Assembly: GCF_021353235.1 (NCBI RefSeq)
Contig: NZ_JAJTWT010000001.1
Span: 248,001-312,000 of the forward strand
Direction of reading: 5' to 3'
DNA: 64,000 nt
From: Pelomonas caseinilytica
Lineage (GTDB): Bacteria; Pseudomonadota; Gammaproteobacteria; Burkholderiales; Burkholderiaceae_C
The number at the start of each line of letters is the position of its first letter. Positions within the stretch are counted from its first letter, which is position 1. A model generated the notes under the pieces. The model saw only the letters and a list, made by a program, of their open reading frames with translations, made no database searches and had not been told where the DNA came from. Below are positions 36,635 through 44,643 of this stretch, in pieces. A program made the position numbers and the translations under genes.

Positions 36635-37380
36635 GCGTCGTGCCCCGGGTTCTGCCGCGCCAGCCGGCGCAGCAGCCCGGGCCAGGCCAGCTCGGCACCC
36701 GAGCCGCGCATGACCTTCTCGCTCTGGGCGCGGATGCCGGCGAGGATGGGCGCCGGGATGCGGATCAGCTCGCCGCCGCCGGCCTGCGCGCCGATCTGGA
36801 TCTCGCAGGCCCGCTGCAGCATGAACATCTTCAGGAAGGTGTCGGCGGCGCTGTGGCCCAGGGTCAGCAGGCCGTGGTTGCGCAGGATCATCAGCGAGGC
36901 GCGGCCCAGGTCGGCGACGAGGCGGGCCTTCTCGTCGGGGTTGAGGGCCACGCCCTCGTAGTCGTGATAGCTCAGGCTGGCCAGCGGGAAGAGGCTGTGC
37001 TGCGACAGCGGCAGCAGGCCCTCGCGCTGGGCGCTGACGGCCACGCCGGCCACGGTGTGCAGGTGCATGACGAACTTCGCATCCTCGCGGGCCTCGTGCA
37101 CGGCGCTGTGGATGATGAAGCCGGCCGGGTTGACGTCGTAGTCGCTCGGCGCGACCTTCTCGCCGGCACGGTCCACCTTGACGAGGCTGCTGGCCGTGAT
37201 CTCCTCGAACATCATCCCGTAGGGGTTGATGAGGAAGTGGTGCTCCGGCCCCGGCACACGGGCCGAGATGTGGGTGAAGATGAGGTCGTCCCAGCCGTGC
37301 AGGGCGGCCAGCCGGTACAGCGCCGCGAGGTCGCAGCGGGCGGCCCATTCCTCGGGGCCGATGTGGGCGGGTTGGGCCAT
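36631..37380 (-). CDS. Class II aldolase/adducin family protein
   Basis: 249 aa. Metal-binding and fold motifs: DLIFTHISARVPG, FLINPYGMMFEEITASSLVK, FVMHLHTVAGVAVSA with the HxH zinc ligands and SLMILRNHGLLTLG with a further His. The enzymatic members cleave sugar phosphates such as fuculose-1-phosphate; this branch (paired with hydrolases, with GYD-like DVNPAGFIIH) is uncharacterised. AGGAGA precedes the ATG at 37380. First gene of a three-gene run ending in ispD. Confidence 0.88.
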   Translation of the reverse strand: MAQPAHIGPEEWAARCDLAALYRLAALHGWDDLIFTHISARVPGPEHHFLINPYGMMFEEITASSLVKVDRAGEKVAPSDYDVNPAGFIIHSAVHEAREDAKFVMHLHTVAGVAVSAQREGLLPLSQHSLFPLASLSYHDYEGVALNPDEKARLVADLGRASLMILRNHGLLTLGHSAADTFLKMFMLQRACEIQIGAQAGGGELIRIPAPILAGIRAQSEKVMRGSGAELAWPGLLRRLARQNPGHDA

Positions 37381-37479
37381 GGCGTCTCCTGTGATGCCGT
37401 GAAAGAGGGCCGGGGCAGCATAGTCCCAGCGCCGTGGGGGCTGTGTCGCCTCGGCGGCTGCGGGGACAATCGCGCCGCC

Positions 37480-38517
37480 ATGCTGATCTCCGACCTCCAC
37501 CAGCGCCTGCGCGCCCTCGGCGCCAACCCCGCCCACGAGAGCCGCGTGCTGCGCCACTGGGTGCAGGTCCTGCCGCTGGACGCCGGCAAGCAGCCGCTGC
37601 AGGGCTGGCTGCCCAAGGCCGTGATGGAGGCCCTGCCCGCCCTGATGGCCGAACTGGACGGTCTGGTGGCCTTGCGCAGCGAGCACGCAGGCGGCGACGG
37701 CCAGTCGGCGCGGCTGCTGCTGGGGCTGGCGGACGGCCAGACGGTGGAGACCGTGCTGCTGCCCCGCGAGGGCGTCTGCGTGTCCAGCCAGGTCGGCTGC
37801 GCGGTGGGCTGCGCCTTCTGCATGACCGGCACCGAGGGCCTGATCCGCCAGGTCGGCAGCGCCGAGATCGTCGCCCAGGTGGTGCTGGCCCGCCGCAAGC
37901 GGCCGGCGCTGCGCAAGGTCGTGTTCATGGGCATGGGCGAGCCCTCGCACAACCTCGCGAGCGTGCTGGACGCCATCACCCTGCTGGGCCGCGAGGGCGG
38001 CTTCGCCCACAAGCAGCTGGTGTTCTCGACCGTCGGCGACGAGCGCGCCTTCGCGGCGCTGAACGAGGCCGAGGTCAAGCCCGCGCTGGCCCTGTCCCTG
38101 CACACCACCGACGCCGCCAAACGCGCCGAGCTGCTGCCGCGGGCACCGCGCCTGGCGCCCGAGCAGCTGGTGGAGGCCGCCGACGCCTACGCCCGCGCCA
38201 GCGGCTACCCCATCCAGTACCAATGGACGCTGCTGGACGGCGTCAACGACGGCCCCGAGGAGCTGGACGGCATCGTGCGCCTGCTCCGGGGCCGCTACGG
38301 CCTGCTGAACATGATCCCGTTCAACAGCGCACCCGGCCTGCCCTTCGCGCGGCCGAGCTGGGAGCGCGCCCGGGCCATCGCCGCCGAGCTGTGCGCCCGC
38401 GGCGTGCTGACCAAGCTGCGCGACTCCGCCGGCCAGGACGTGGAGGGCGGCTGCGGCCAGCTGCGCGCCCGCGAGGCCGTGGGCCGGCCCGGCCGGGTGG
38501 TGAGGATTCACGCGTGA
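37480..38517 (+). CDS. RlmN/Cfr-family radical SAM RNA methyltransferase (paralogue)
   Basis: 345 aa. The radical-SAM cysteines are Cys107, Cys111 and Cys114 (GCAVGCAFCMTG). The two further cysteines needed for RNA methylation are kept: Cys100 (GVCVSSQ) and Cys325 (GGCGQLRA). KVVFMGMGEPSHNL and SLHTTDAAKRAELLP are family motifs. True RlmN usually sits beside ndk and bamB; this copy lies elsewhere and differs from the canonical GEPLxN motif (GEPSHN), so it is probably a second member. Target could be 23S rRNA A2503, a tRNA or something else. Confidence 0.82.
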   Translation: MLISDLHQRLRALGANPAHESRVLRHWVQVLPLDAGKQPLQGWLPKAVMEALPALMAELDGLVALRSEHAGGDGQSARLLLGLADGQTVETVLLPREGVCVSSQVGCAVGCAFCMTGTEGLIRQVGSAEIVAQVVLARRKRPALRKVVFMGMGEPSHNLASVLDAITLLGREGGFAHKQLVFSTVGDERAFAALNEAEVKPALALSLHTTDAAKRAELLPRAPRLAPEQLVEAADAYARASGYPIQYQWTLLDGVNDGPEELDGIVRLLRGRYGLLNMIPFNSAPGLPFARPSWERARAIAAELCARGVLTKLRDSAGQDVEGGCGQLRAREAVGRPGRVVRIHA

Positions 38518-38629
38518 ATACTGCTCGCTGACCCCTCCATCGGTGACAACGCTGCCAGCGCCCTTGCGCAGAATCGCCGGGGCCGCTGCGGCTGCCCGGC
38601 CGCGGCGAGAAGACACCCCTGGAGGAGAC

Positions 38630-39229
38630 ATGATTCAACTTCGAGCGCTGGCCGCCAGCGCCCGCATCGCCGCACTGGCCGCAGGCCTGGCCCTGGCCCA
38701 GCAGGCGGGAGCCGCCCCCACGGTCAACAAGTTCGAGCCCAGCGCCCAGCTCGGCGGCAGCACCCTGCAGCTCAACGGCAAGGGCACGCGCGTGCGCCTG
38801 GTGTTCAAGGCCTACGACATGGCGCTGTACACGCCCCGGCGCGTCAGCACGCCGGCCGAGCTGCTGGCCCTGCCCGGCCCCAAGCGGCTGCAGTTCACCG
38901 CCCTGCGCGAACTGCCGGGCACGGAGCTGGGCCGCCTCTTTCTGCGCGGCATGAGCGACAACACGCCGGCGGCGCAGATGACCCGCCACACGCTGGCCAC
39001 CACCCGCCTCATCGAGGTCTTCTCCGGCAAGGCCAAGCTCATGCCCGGCGACAGCTTCGCGATGGACTTCGTGCCCGGCAAGGGCACGCAGTTCTACATC
39101 CAGGGCCAGCCCCAGGGCGAGCCGGTGGGCGACGACGAGTTCTTCACCCTGGTGCTGCGCATCTGGTTCGGCGACTCGCCGGCCGACGTGCACCTGCGCG
39201 ACGCCCTCCTGGACGGCGGCAAAGACTGA
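38630..39229 (+). CDS. Chalcone isomerase-like periplasmic protein (second copy)
   Basis: 199 aa, ATG preceded by GGAGGA. Signal peptide about 1-26 (ALAAGLALAQQAGAA). The body (LQLNGKGTRVRLVFKAYDMA, LYTPRRVSTPAELLALPGPK, FTALRELPGTELGRLFLRGM) and WFGDSPADVHLRDALLDG match the bacterial chalcone-isomerase-like family. It is a different subgroup from the operon copy at 14449-15030. A fatty-acid-binding role is inferred from the family; no catalytic evidence. Convergent with the response regulator gene. Confidence 0.85.
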   Translation: MIQLRALAASARIAALAAGLALAQQAGAAPTVNKFEPSAQLGGSTLQLNGKGTRVRLVFKAYDMALYTPRRVSTPAELLALPGPKRLQFTALRELPGTELGRLFLRGMSDNTPAAQMTRHTLATTRLIEVFSGKAKLMPGDSFAMDFVPGKGTQFYIQGQPQGEPVGDDEFFTLVLRIWFGDSPADVHLRDALLDGGKD

Positions 39230-39250
39230 AGCCGCCCGAGGCCCTGCCGC

Positions 39251-40609
39251 TCAGCCGGAGCGGTAGGCCTCCACGTCCAGCCCCAGCCGGCGGATGCGGT
39301 CGTGCAGGGTCTTGCGGGCCAGGCCGAGGCGCTCGCCGGCCTTGGCGACGTTGCCGCCGCTCTCGCTCAGGGCCTGCACGATCCACTGCCGCTCCACGGC
39401 GGCCAGCGCCTCGTCAAGCGGCGCCGCGGGCAGCGTGGTTCCTGCCGGCACGGCCGGCGCGGATGGCGGCGCCTCGGCCACCAGCCCCAGCACCCAGCGC
39501 TCCGCGAAGTTGCGCAGTTCGCGCACATTGCCGGGCCAGTCGCGCGACTGCCAGTCGGCCAGCTGGGCGGCCGTCCAGCCGGGCACGGGCCGCTGCAGCC
39601 GCTCGGCGGCCTGGGCGCAGAAGCGGCTCAGCAGCAGCGGGATGTCCTCACGCCGCTGGCGCAGCGGCGGCAGGGCGATGCTGGCCACGTCCAGGCGGTA
39701 GAACAGGTCCTCGCGGAAGCGCCCCTGCCTGGCCAGCGCCAGCAGGTCGACCTTGGTGGCGGCGACCACGCGGCAGCCCAGCGGCACCGGCGTGTTGGCG
39801 CCCAGTCGCTCGACGCTGCGCTCCTGCAGCACCCGCAGCATCTTGACCTGCAAGGCCGGCGGCATGGACTCGATCTCGTCGAGGAAGACGGTGCCGTCGC
39901 CGGCGAACTCCAGCTTGCCGATGCGGCGCTTGCTCGCCCCCGTGTAGGCCCCGGCTTCCGCGCCGAAGATCTCCGACTCGAAGACGCTCTCGGGCAGGGC
40001 TCCGCAGTTGATGGCCACGAAGGGCCCGCGTGCGCCGCTGGCCGCGTGCAGGGCCCGCGCGACGACCTCCTTGCCCGAGCCGGTCTCGCCGTGGATGAGC
40101 ACGTCGACGCGCGCCGGGCCGAGGGTGCCGATGAGGGTGCGCACCTGCTCCATCGCGGCGCTGGTGCCGAGCAGGCCGTCGGCCGGGCCGGCGCCGAGCT
40201 GGGCCTTGAGGCGGCGGTTCTCCAGCACGAGGCGGCGCTGCGCCAGCGCGCGGCGCACCACCTCGACGAGATGCTCGGCCGAGAAGGGCTTTTCGATGAA
40301 GTCCCAGGCCCCGTCGCGCATGGCCTCCACCGCCATGCCCACGTCGCCATGGCCGGTGACGAGGATGACGGGCAGCTCCGGGTCCTGCTCGCGCAGCGTC
40401 TGCAGCAGCTGCAGGCCGCTGTCGCCGGGCAGCAGCACGTCGCAGACGACGACACCGGCGAATCCAGGCGTCAGCCAGGCACGCGCAGCCTCGGCGGAGT
40501 CCACGCCCTGAGCGCCCAGGCCCGCGAGCTTCAGGCTCTGCGTTGTCGCCAGGCGCACATGCTCGTCGTCCTCGACGAGCAGCACTTCGATGGATTCGGG
40601 TCGGGCCAT
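39251..40609 (-). CDS. Sigma54-dependent response regulator (DctD-like)
   Basis: 452 aa. Receiver domain with Asp57 (VVVCDVLLPGDSGLQLL). AAA+ domain with Walker A GETGSGKE, the sigma54-contact loop GAYTGA (Tyr in place of the more common Phe) and Walker B GTVFLDEIESMP. C-terminal Fis-type helix-turn-helix (GGNVAKAGERLGLARKTLHD). It is encoded after its sensor kinase, with a 121-bp gap holding a long palindrome. Its obvious target is the sigma54 promoter in front of the MHS transporter at 44152-44167. Confidence 0.92.
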   Translation of the reverse strand: MARPESIEVLLVEDDEHVRLATTQSLKLAGLGAQGVDSAEAARAWLTPGFAGVVVCDVLLPGDSGLQLLQTLREQDPELPVILVTGHGDVGMAVEAMRDGAWDFIEKPFSAEHLVEVVRRALAQRRLVLENRRLKAQLGAGPADGLLGTSAAMEQVRTLIGTLGPARVDVLIHGETGSGKEVVARALHAASGARGPFVAINCGALPESVFESEIFGAEAGAYTGASKRRIGKLEFAGDGTVFLDEIESMPPALQVKMLRVLQERSVERLGANTPVPLGCRVVAATKVDLLALARQGRFREDLFYRLDVASIALPPLRQRREDIPLLLSRFCAQAAERLQRPVPGWTAAQLADWQSRDWPGNVRELRNFAERWVLGLVAEAPPSAPAVPAGTTLPAAPLDEALAAVERQWIVQALSESGGNVAKAGERLGLARKTLHDRIRRLGLDVEAYRSG

Positions 40610-40643
40610 CAGGAGATTGTCGACTTCACGAAAAGCAAACACA

Positions 40644-40698
40644 GCCACAGAGGCACGGAGGCACCACCATCCTCTCTGTGCCTCTGTGCCTCCGTGGC
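40644..40698. repeat. Long imperfect palindrome between sensor kinase and regulator genes
   Basis: Two 21-base arms, 40644-40664 and 40678-40698, pair at 19 of 21 positions around a 13-base loop. Each arm is itself built from short direct repeats of the type CACAGAGGCACGGAGGCAC. It lacks a T run at the right place, so it is not an ordinary terminator. Similar CCTCTGTGCCTC...GTGGC palindromes occur scattered in unrelated bacterial genomes, from memory. Confidence 0.75.
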
Positions 40699-40730
40699 CT
40701 TGTTCTGCGGCATGGGCATTCCAGCCGTGG

Positions 40731-42545
40731 TCAGCTCGACGCCAGCGGCAGGCGCAAAGTGAACTGCGCCCCACCCCCCGGTCGGTTCACGCCCTGCAGC
40801 GAACCGCCCAGCGCGTTGGCGATGGAGGCCGAGATGGACAGCCCGAGGCCCAGGCCGTCGCCACGCCGCTTGGTGGTGAAGAAGGGCTCGAAGAGCCGGG
40901 CCAGCACCTCGTCGCTCAGCCCCGCGCCGGTGTCAGCCACGCGCAGCAGCGCCTCGCCGCCCTCCACCTCGGCGCTCAGCGTCACCGTGCCGCCGCCCTG
41001 CTCGGCGCTCGCGTCGATGCCGTTGCGCAGCAGGTTGACGAGCACCTGCTCGATGCGCACCTGCTGGCCCAGCACCGCCAGGCCCTCGGGCACGGGCGGG
41101 CAGTCCAGGGTCACCCGCTGTCGGCGCGCCTCGGCGCTCACCAGGGCCACCGCCGCCTGGAAGGCCGCGGCCACGGGCACCGGCTGAACGCGCAGTTCGT
41201 CGCGCCGCGCGAAACCCTTGAGCTGGGCCACGATGGCGGCGATGCGCTGGGTGAGCTGGTCGATGGCGGCGAGGTTGCCCTCGGCATCGGCCTGCATGCC
41301 GCGCTCCAGGAAGACGCGGGCGTTGTCGTTGAGCGCCCGCAGCGCCGCCAGCGGCTGGTTGATCTCGTGGGTGATGCTGGCGGCCATCTGGCCCAGCACG
41401 GCCAGCTTGCCGGCCTGCACGAGGTCGTCCTGCGTGGCGCGCAGCGTCAGTTCGGTGCGGTGCAGTTCGTCGACGCGGGCCTGCAGCTCGCGGGTGCGCT
41501 CGGCGATGCGGGCCTCGAGGCTGTCGTGCGCGGCGCGCAGCGCGCCCTGCGCGGCCAGGCGCTCGCGGGCGCGGCGGCGCCGCAGCTGCAGGTAGGCCAG
41601 GGTCAGCAGCAGCAGCGCCCAGCCCAGGGCCGCGGCCCAGGCGCGCCCGGCGGCGATCTGCTCGGCGCCGCGGATCTCGGTGAAGGACAGCAGCGTCCAG
41701 CCGCGCCCCTGCACAGGCTGCTCGGTGACCAGGGCGCGCAGCCGCGCCGAAGCGGTGCCGATGCGCTCCACGCGCAGCGCCGTCAGGCTTTGTGCCGGCT
41801 CGCGCGCCAGCGGGGCCAGGGGCAGGTCGCCGTACTGCTGGGTGTCGCGCAGCTCGGCGCGCGCGGCCTGCGGCAGCGGCGCCAGCGTGCGGTACTTCCA
41901 CTCGGGCCGGCTGGCCAGAAAGACCACGCCGCGCGCGTCCGCCAGCATCAGTTCACCCGCGCTGCGCGCCCAGTTGGCCTCCATCTCGTCCAGCGACGCC
42001 TTGAGCACGACGACGCCCGTGGCCGGCCCGGCCAGCCGGTGGGCGATGAAATAACCCGGCGTGCCGGTGGTGGAGCCGCGGGCATAGAAGTGGCCGCTGC
42101 CGCCGGCCATGGCGTCACGGAAATAGGGGCGGTAGGCGTAGTTCTGGCCGACGAAAGTCTGGGCGTCGCGCCAGTTGCTGGAGGCCAGCGTCAGGCCGCG
42201 GGCATCGACGAGGAAGATGGCGGCTGCCGCGGCGTCGTGGGCCACGTCTTCGAGCAGGGCATCCACCTCGGCCCGCCGGGCCGCCGAGCCCGGGTCGGCC
42301 AGCAGCGCGGCCAGGGCCGGGTGACGGGCCAGCACCTGCGGCAGGGCCTCGTACTTGTCCAGCGCACCGGTCAGTTCGTGGGCGACGAAACGCAGGTGGC
42401 GCTGGGCGTCGTCGCGGGTCTGGGCCAGGGCGGCGTCCAGCGACAGCTTCCAGGTCGCTGCCGCCACCGCCACGCCGCCCAGCAGCGCCAGGGTCAGCAG
42501 CGCGAGGCTGCGTGGCCAACGGGGGCGCTTCACCGCTTCACGCAT
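40731..42545 (-). CDS. Sensor histidine kinase, DctB-like
   Basis: About 604 aa. Helices near 14-33 and 290-310 flank a large periplasmic PAS/Cache-like domain (FVGQNYAYRPYFRDAMAGGS, GTPGYFIAHRL is the DctB-type signature). A coiled coil follows, then the H box MAASITHEINQPLAALRALN, N box NLLRNGIDAS and G boxes. HEINQP is typical of DctB-type kinases. The start is uncertain: ATG 42545 is preferred; an ATG at 42563 and a longer frame run into the multi-hairpin repeat, and neither has a good SD. Partner of the regulator at 39251-40609; probably senses a carboxylate. Confidence 0.88.
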   Translation of the reverse strand: MREAVKRPRWPRSLALLTLALLGGVAVAAATWKLSLDAALAQTRDDAQRHLRFVAHELTGALDKYEALPQVLARHPALAALLADPGSAARRAEVDALLEDVAHDAAAAAIFLVDARGLTLASSNWRDAQTFVGQNYAYRPYFRDAMAGGSGHFYARGSTTGTPGYFIAHRLAGPATGVVVLKASLDEMEANWARSAGELMLADARGVVFLASRPEWKYRTLAPLPQAARAELRDTQQYGDLPLAPLAREPAQSLTALRVERIGTASARLRALVTEQPVQGRGWTLLSFTEIRGAEQIAAGRAWAAALGWALLLLTLAYLQLRRRRARERLAAQGALRAAHDSLEARIAERTRELQARVDELHRTELTLRATQDDLVQAGKLAVLGQMAASITHEINQPLAALRALNDNARVFLERGMQADAEGNLAAIDQLTQRIAAIVAQLKGFARRDELRVQPVPVAAAFQAAVALVSAEARRQRVTLDCPPVPEGLAVLGQQVRIEQVLVNLLRNGIDASAEQGGGTVTLSAEVEGGEALLRVADTGAGLSDEVLARLFEPFFTTKRRGDGLGLGLSISASIANALGGSLQGVNRPGGGAQFTLRLPLASS

Positions 42546-42566
42546 GAACACGAGGTTTTGCATTCG

Positions 42567-42660
42567 GGCCGAGCGCCGGGCCGCTCCCAAGCCGGCCCGC
42601 CGGGCGATGTGCTTGCGGCTTGATGCCGCAAGCATCGCCGTCCCCTCCGGGGGCTGAGGC
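42567..42660 (-). repeat. Multi-hairpin dispersed repeat, copy 3 (upstream of the DctB-like gene)
   Basis: On the minus strand the order is CCCCCGGAGGGG, GCGATGCTTGCGGC-atcaa with GCCGCAAGCACATCGC, then GGGCCGGCTTGGGAGCGG with GCGCTCGGCCCG. It is about 90% identical to copy 2 over its length and shares the last module with copy 1. It abuts the start region of the DctB-like gene and creates a false N-terminal extension beginning MLAASSRKHIA. Confidence 0.78.
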
Positions 42661-42775
42661 CGGACAGGACAAGTCCTGTGGACTTGTCGTGCCTGCCGAA
42701 GAGCAGCCGCTCTGTCGGCTGCGCGGTCTGCAAGACCGACTGGGCTCGCCCGCGTCCAGCCGGGCGAGACCGGGC
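42661..42775. other. Run of short hairpins between the MHS transporter and sensor kinase genes
   Basis: Non-coding. Consecutive perfect inverted repeats: GACAAG/CTTGTC region at 42666-42688, GCAGCCG-ctctgt-CGGCTGC near 42702-42721, CGGTCT-gca-AGACCG near 42725-42739 and CTCGCCCG-cgtccagc-CGGGCGAG near 42746-42769. None has a T tail. Together with the neighbouring repeat this makes the transporter-kinase gap a highly structured RNA that may limit read-through. Confidence 0.55.
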
Positions 42776-42782
42776 GAGGGGC

Positions 42783-44120
42783 TCACGTTTCAGCATCAAT
42801 CCTCGAATGCCGGCGCGTGTCCCGCATCAGCAGATAGACGATCAGGGAGCAGGCGATCACCGCGGTAGCGTACCAATAGAAGCCGCTCTCCATGCCGGCC
42901 TGCTTGAACCACAGCGCCACGTACTCGGCACTGCCGCCGAAGACCGAGACCGCGATGGCATAGGGCACGCCGACGCCGGTGGCGCGGATGGAGGCGGGGA
43001 AGAGCTCGGCCTTCACCACCGCGTTGATGGAGGTGTAGCCGCTGACGATGAGCCAGGCGCAGGCGATCAGGCCGAAGGCCTCCCAGGGCCCTTGTGCGTG
43101 GCGGATGGCCGTGAGCAGCGGCACGGTGAAGATCGTGCCCAGCACGGCGAAGCCCAGCAGCAGCGGCTTGCGGCCGATGCGGTCGGACAGCGCGCCGTAC
43201 AGCGGCTGCAGCAGGGCCGCGAACACCAGCGTGGCGGCGGAGACGGCCGTGGTCTGCGCGTCCGTGAGGCCCACCGACAGTTTCAGGAACTTCTGCATGT
43301 AGGTGGTGTAGACGTAGAAGGCCAGGGTGCCGCCCATGGTCAGGCCGATGACGATGAGGCATTCGCGCGGATGCTGCAGCAGCAGCTTGAAGCCGCCCAT
43401 GCGGTCCTTGCCGTGCTTGTTGCGCTGGGCCTCGAAGGCCTGGGTCTCGGGCAGGTCGGAACGCATGATGAGCGCCACCACCGCCAGCAGCGCACCGATG
43501 AAGAAGGGGATGCGCCAGCCCCAGGCCTTGAGCTCGGCCGCGTCCAGCACGAAGTTCTGCAGCACCAGCAGCACGACCAGGGCCGTGAGCTGGCCGCCGA
43601 TCAGGGTCACGTACTGGAAGCTGGAATAGAAGCCTCGATGCTTCGACGTGGCCATCTCGGACAGGTAGGTGGCGCTGGAGCCGTATTCACCGCCCAGGCT
43701 CAGGCCCTGCAGCAGCCGGGCCACCAGCAGGATGACCGGCGCCCAGACGCCCACCGCGGCGTAGGTGGGCGAGCAGGCGATGAGCAGCGAGCCGCCGCAC
43801 ATCAGCATGACCGAGGTCATCAATGCGAGGCGCCGGCCGTGGCGGTCGCCGATGTAGCCGAACAGCAGGCCACCGATGGGCCGGATGAAGAAGCCCAGCG
43901 CGAAGATGGCCGCGGTGGACAAGGACTGGGCCACCGGGTCGCTCGACGGGAAGAAGGACGAGCCGAAGTAGAGCGAGAAGGCCGCGTAGCAGTAGAAGTC
44001 GTACCACTCGACGAGGTTGCCGACGGAGCCGACGAAGATGGCTTTGATGCGCTTGAACTCGATACGGTCGGAAGCCGGCGCCGTGACGGCCGGTGCCGCC
44101 ATGGATGGGGTCGCGGACAT
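42783..44120 (-). CDS. MHS family MFS transporter (alpha-ketoglutarate/dicarboxylate permease-like)
   Basis: 445 aa, 12 helices. Family signatures: FVGSVGNLVEWYDFYCYAAF, FIRPIGGLLFGYIGDRHGRR and LLQGLSLGGEYGSSATYLSE, typical of metabolite:H+ symporters such as KgtP, citrate and dicarboxylate carriers. AGGAGA precedes the ATG. A near-consensus sigma54 promoter lies 32 bp upstream and palindromes further up look like activator sites, so expression should depend on the DctB/DctD-like pair encoded downstream on the same strand. Substrate probably a C4 or C5 carboxylate, by inference. Confidence 0.9.
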   Translation of the reverse strand: MSATPSMAAPAVTAPASDRIEFKRIKAIFVGSVGNLVEWYDFYCYAAFSLYFGSSFFPSSDPVAQSLSTAAIFALGFFIRPIGGLLFGYIGDRHGRRLALMTSVMLMCGGSLLIACSPTYAAVGVWAPVILLVARLLQGLSLGGEYGSSATYLSEMATSKHRGFYSSFQYVTLIGGQLTALVVLLVLQNFVLDAAELKAWGWRIPFFIGALLAVVALIMRSDLPETQAFEAQRNKHGKDRMGGFKLLLQHPRECLIVIGLTMGGTLAFYVYTTYMQKFLKLSVGLTDAQTTAVSAATLVFAALLQPLYGALSDRIGRKPLLLGFAVLGTIFTVPLLTAIRHAQGPWEAFGLIACAWLIVSGYTSINAVVKAELFPASIRATGVGVPYAIAVSVFGGSAEYVALWFKQAGMESGFYWYATAVIACSLIVYLLMRDTRRHSRIDAET

Positions 44121-44151
44121 GCTGTCTCCTGGGTTGTGTGCCCCAGGGAGG

Positions 44152-44167
44152 AGCAGTTTGCGTGCCA
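44152..44167 (-). promoter_or_regulatory. Sigma54 promoter of the MHS transporter gene
   Basis: On the minus strand the bases read TGGCACG-caaa-CTGCT, matching the sigma54 consensus TGGCACG-N4-TTGCW except for one T to C. The GG and GC pairs are ten bases apart as required. Transcription would start about 20 bases before the ATG at 44120, leaving room for the AGGAGA ribosome binding site. Confidence 0.85.
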
Positions 44168-44209
44168 TCGTCGTGCAGGTCGGCCCCACCAAGAGGCGAA
44201 CCTCCGCCG

Positions 44210-44263
44210 AGCCGCCCGTCTGGCGGCTTTCCGCCGCAGGCAACGGCGACATCCCGCCGTTGC
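44210..44263. promoter_or_regulatory. Upstream activator-type palindromes for the sigma54 promoter
   Basis: Two perfect inverted repeats: AGCCGCC-cgtct-GGCGGCT (44210-44228) and GCAACGGC-gacatccc-GCCGTTGC (44240-44263). They lie about 50-100 bp upstream of the -24 box, the normal range for NtrC-family enhancer sites. The second, 24 bp long with 8-bp arms, is the better candidate for binding the DctD-like regulator. Confidence 0.6.
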
Positions 44264-44301
44264 ACGGACACAATGCGGCACCCAGTCCTGGAAGCTCCCG
44301 C

Positions 44302-44640
44302 ATGTCGACGCCATTCTTTGAGTCCGCCGCGCATCGCCCCCCTGCCCGACGCCGGATCGCCAAGGCCTACCTCGCGCTGATGTTCCTCCACATTGCCCTG
44401 TCAGTCCTGTGCCTTCTCGTGGGGCTACTGTGGATGGACCGGATGCCCTGGGAGCTCCTTGTTCTTTCAAGCCTGCCGCTTCCGGTCTTCTTCGCCATGT
44501 ACCAAGGCGCTCTGAAGGAGAAGGCCTGGGCCCGGTATGGCTCCATTGCCTTGGGCGTACTCATGCTGCCAGGCGTTCCACTCTGGACGATCGCGGGCGG
44601 TTACCTGATCGTCGATTCGGCATTTAATTGGAACGCTTGA
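44302..44640 (+). CDS. Small integral membrane protein, unknown
   Basis: 112 aa with three hydrophobic stretches: AKAYLALMFLHIALSVLCLL, LLVLSSLPLPVFFAM and IALGVLMLPGVPLWTIAGGY. No recognised family. Base composition and codon choice are less GC-rich than the neighbours (ttg, ctt, ata-type codons appear), hinting at more recent arrival. No strong SD is visible. Divergent from the MHS transporter and convergent with the next gene, only 3 bp between stops. Confidence 0.65.
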   Translation: MSTPFFESAAHRPPARRRIAKAYLALMFLHIALSVLCLLVGLLWMDRMPWELLVLSSLPLPVFFAMYQGALKEKAWARYGSIALGVLMLPGVPLWTIAGGYLIVDSAFNWNA

Positions 44641-44643
44641 ACA

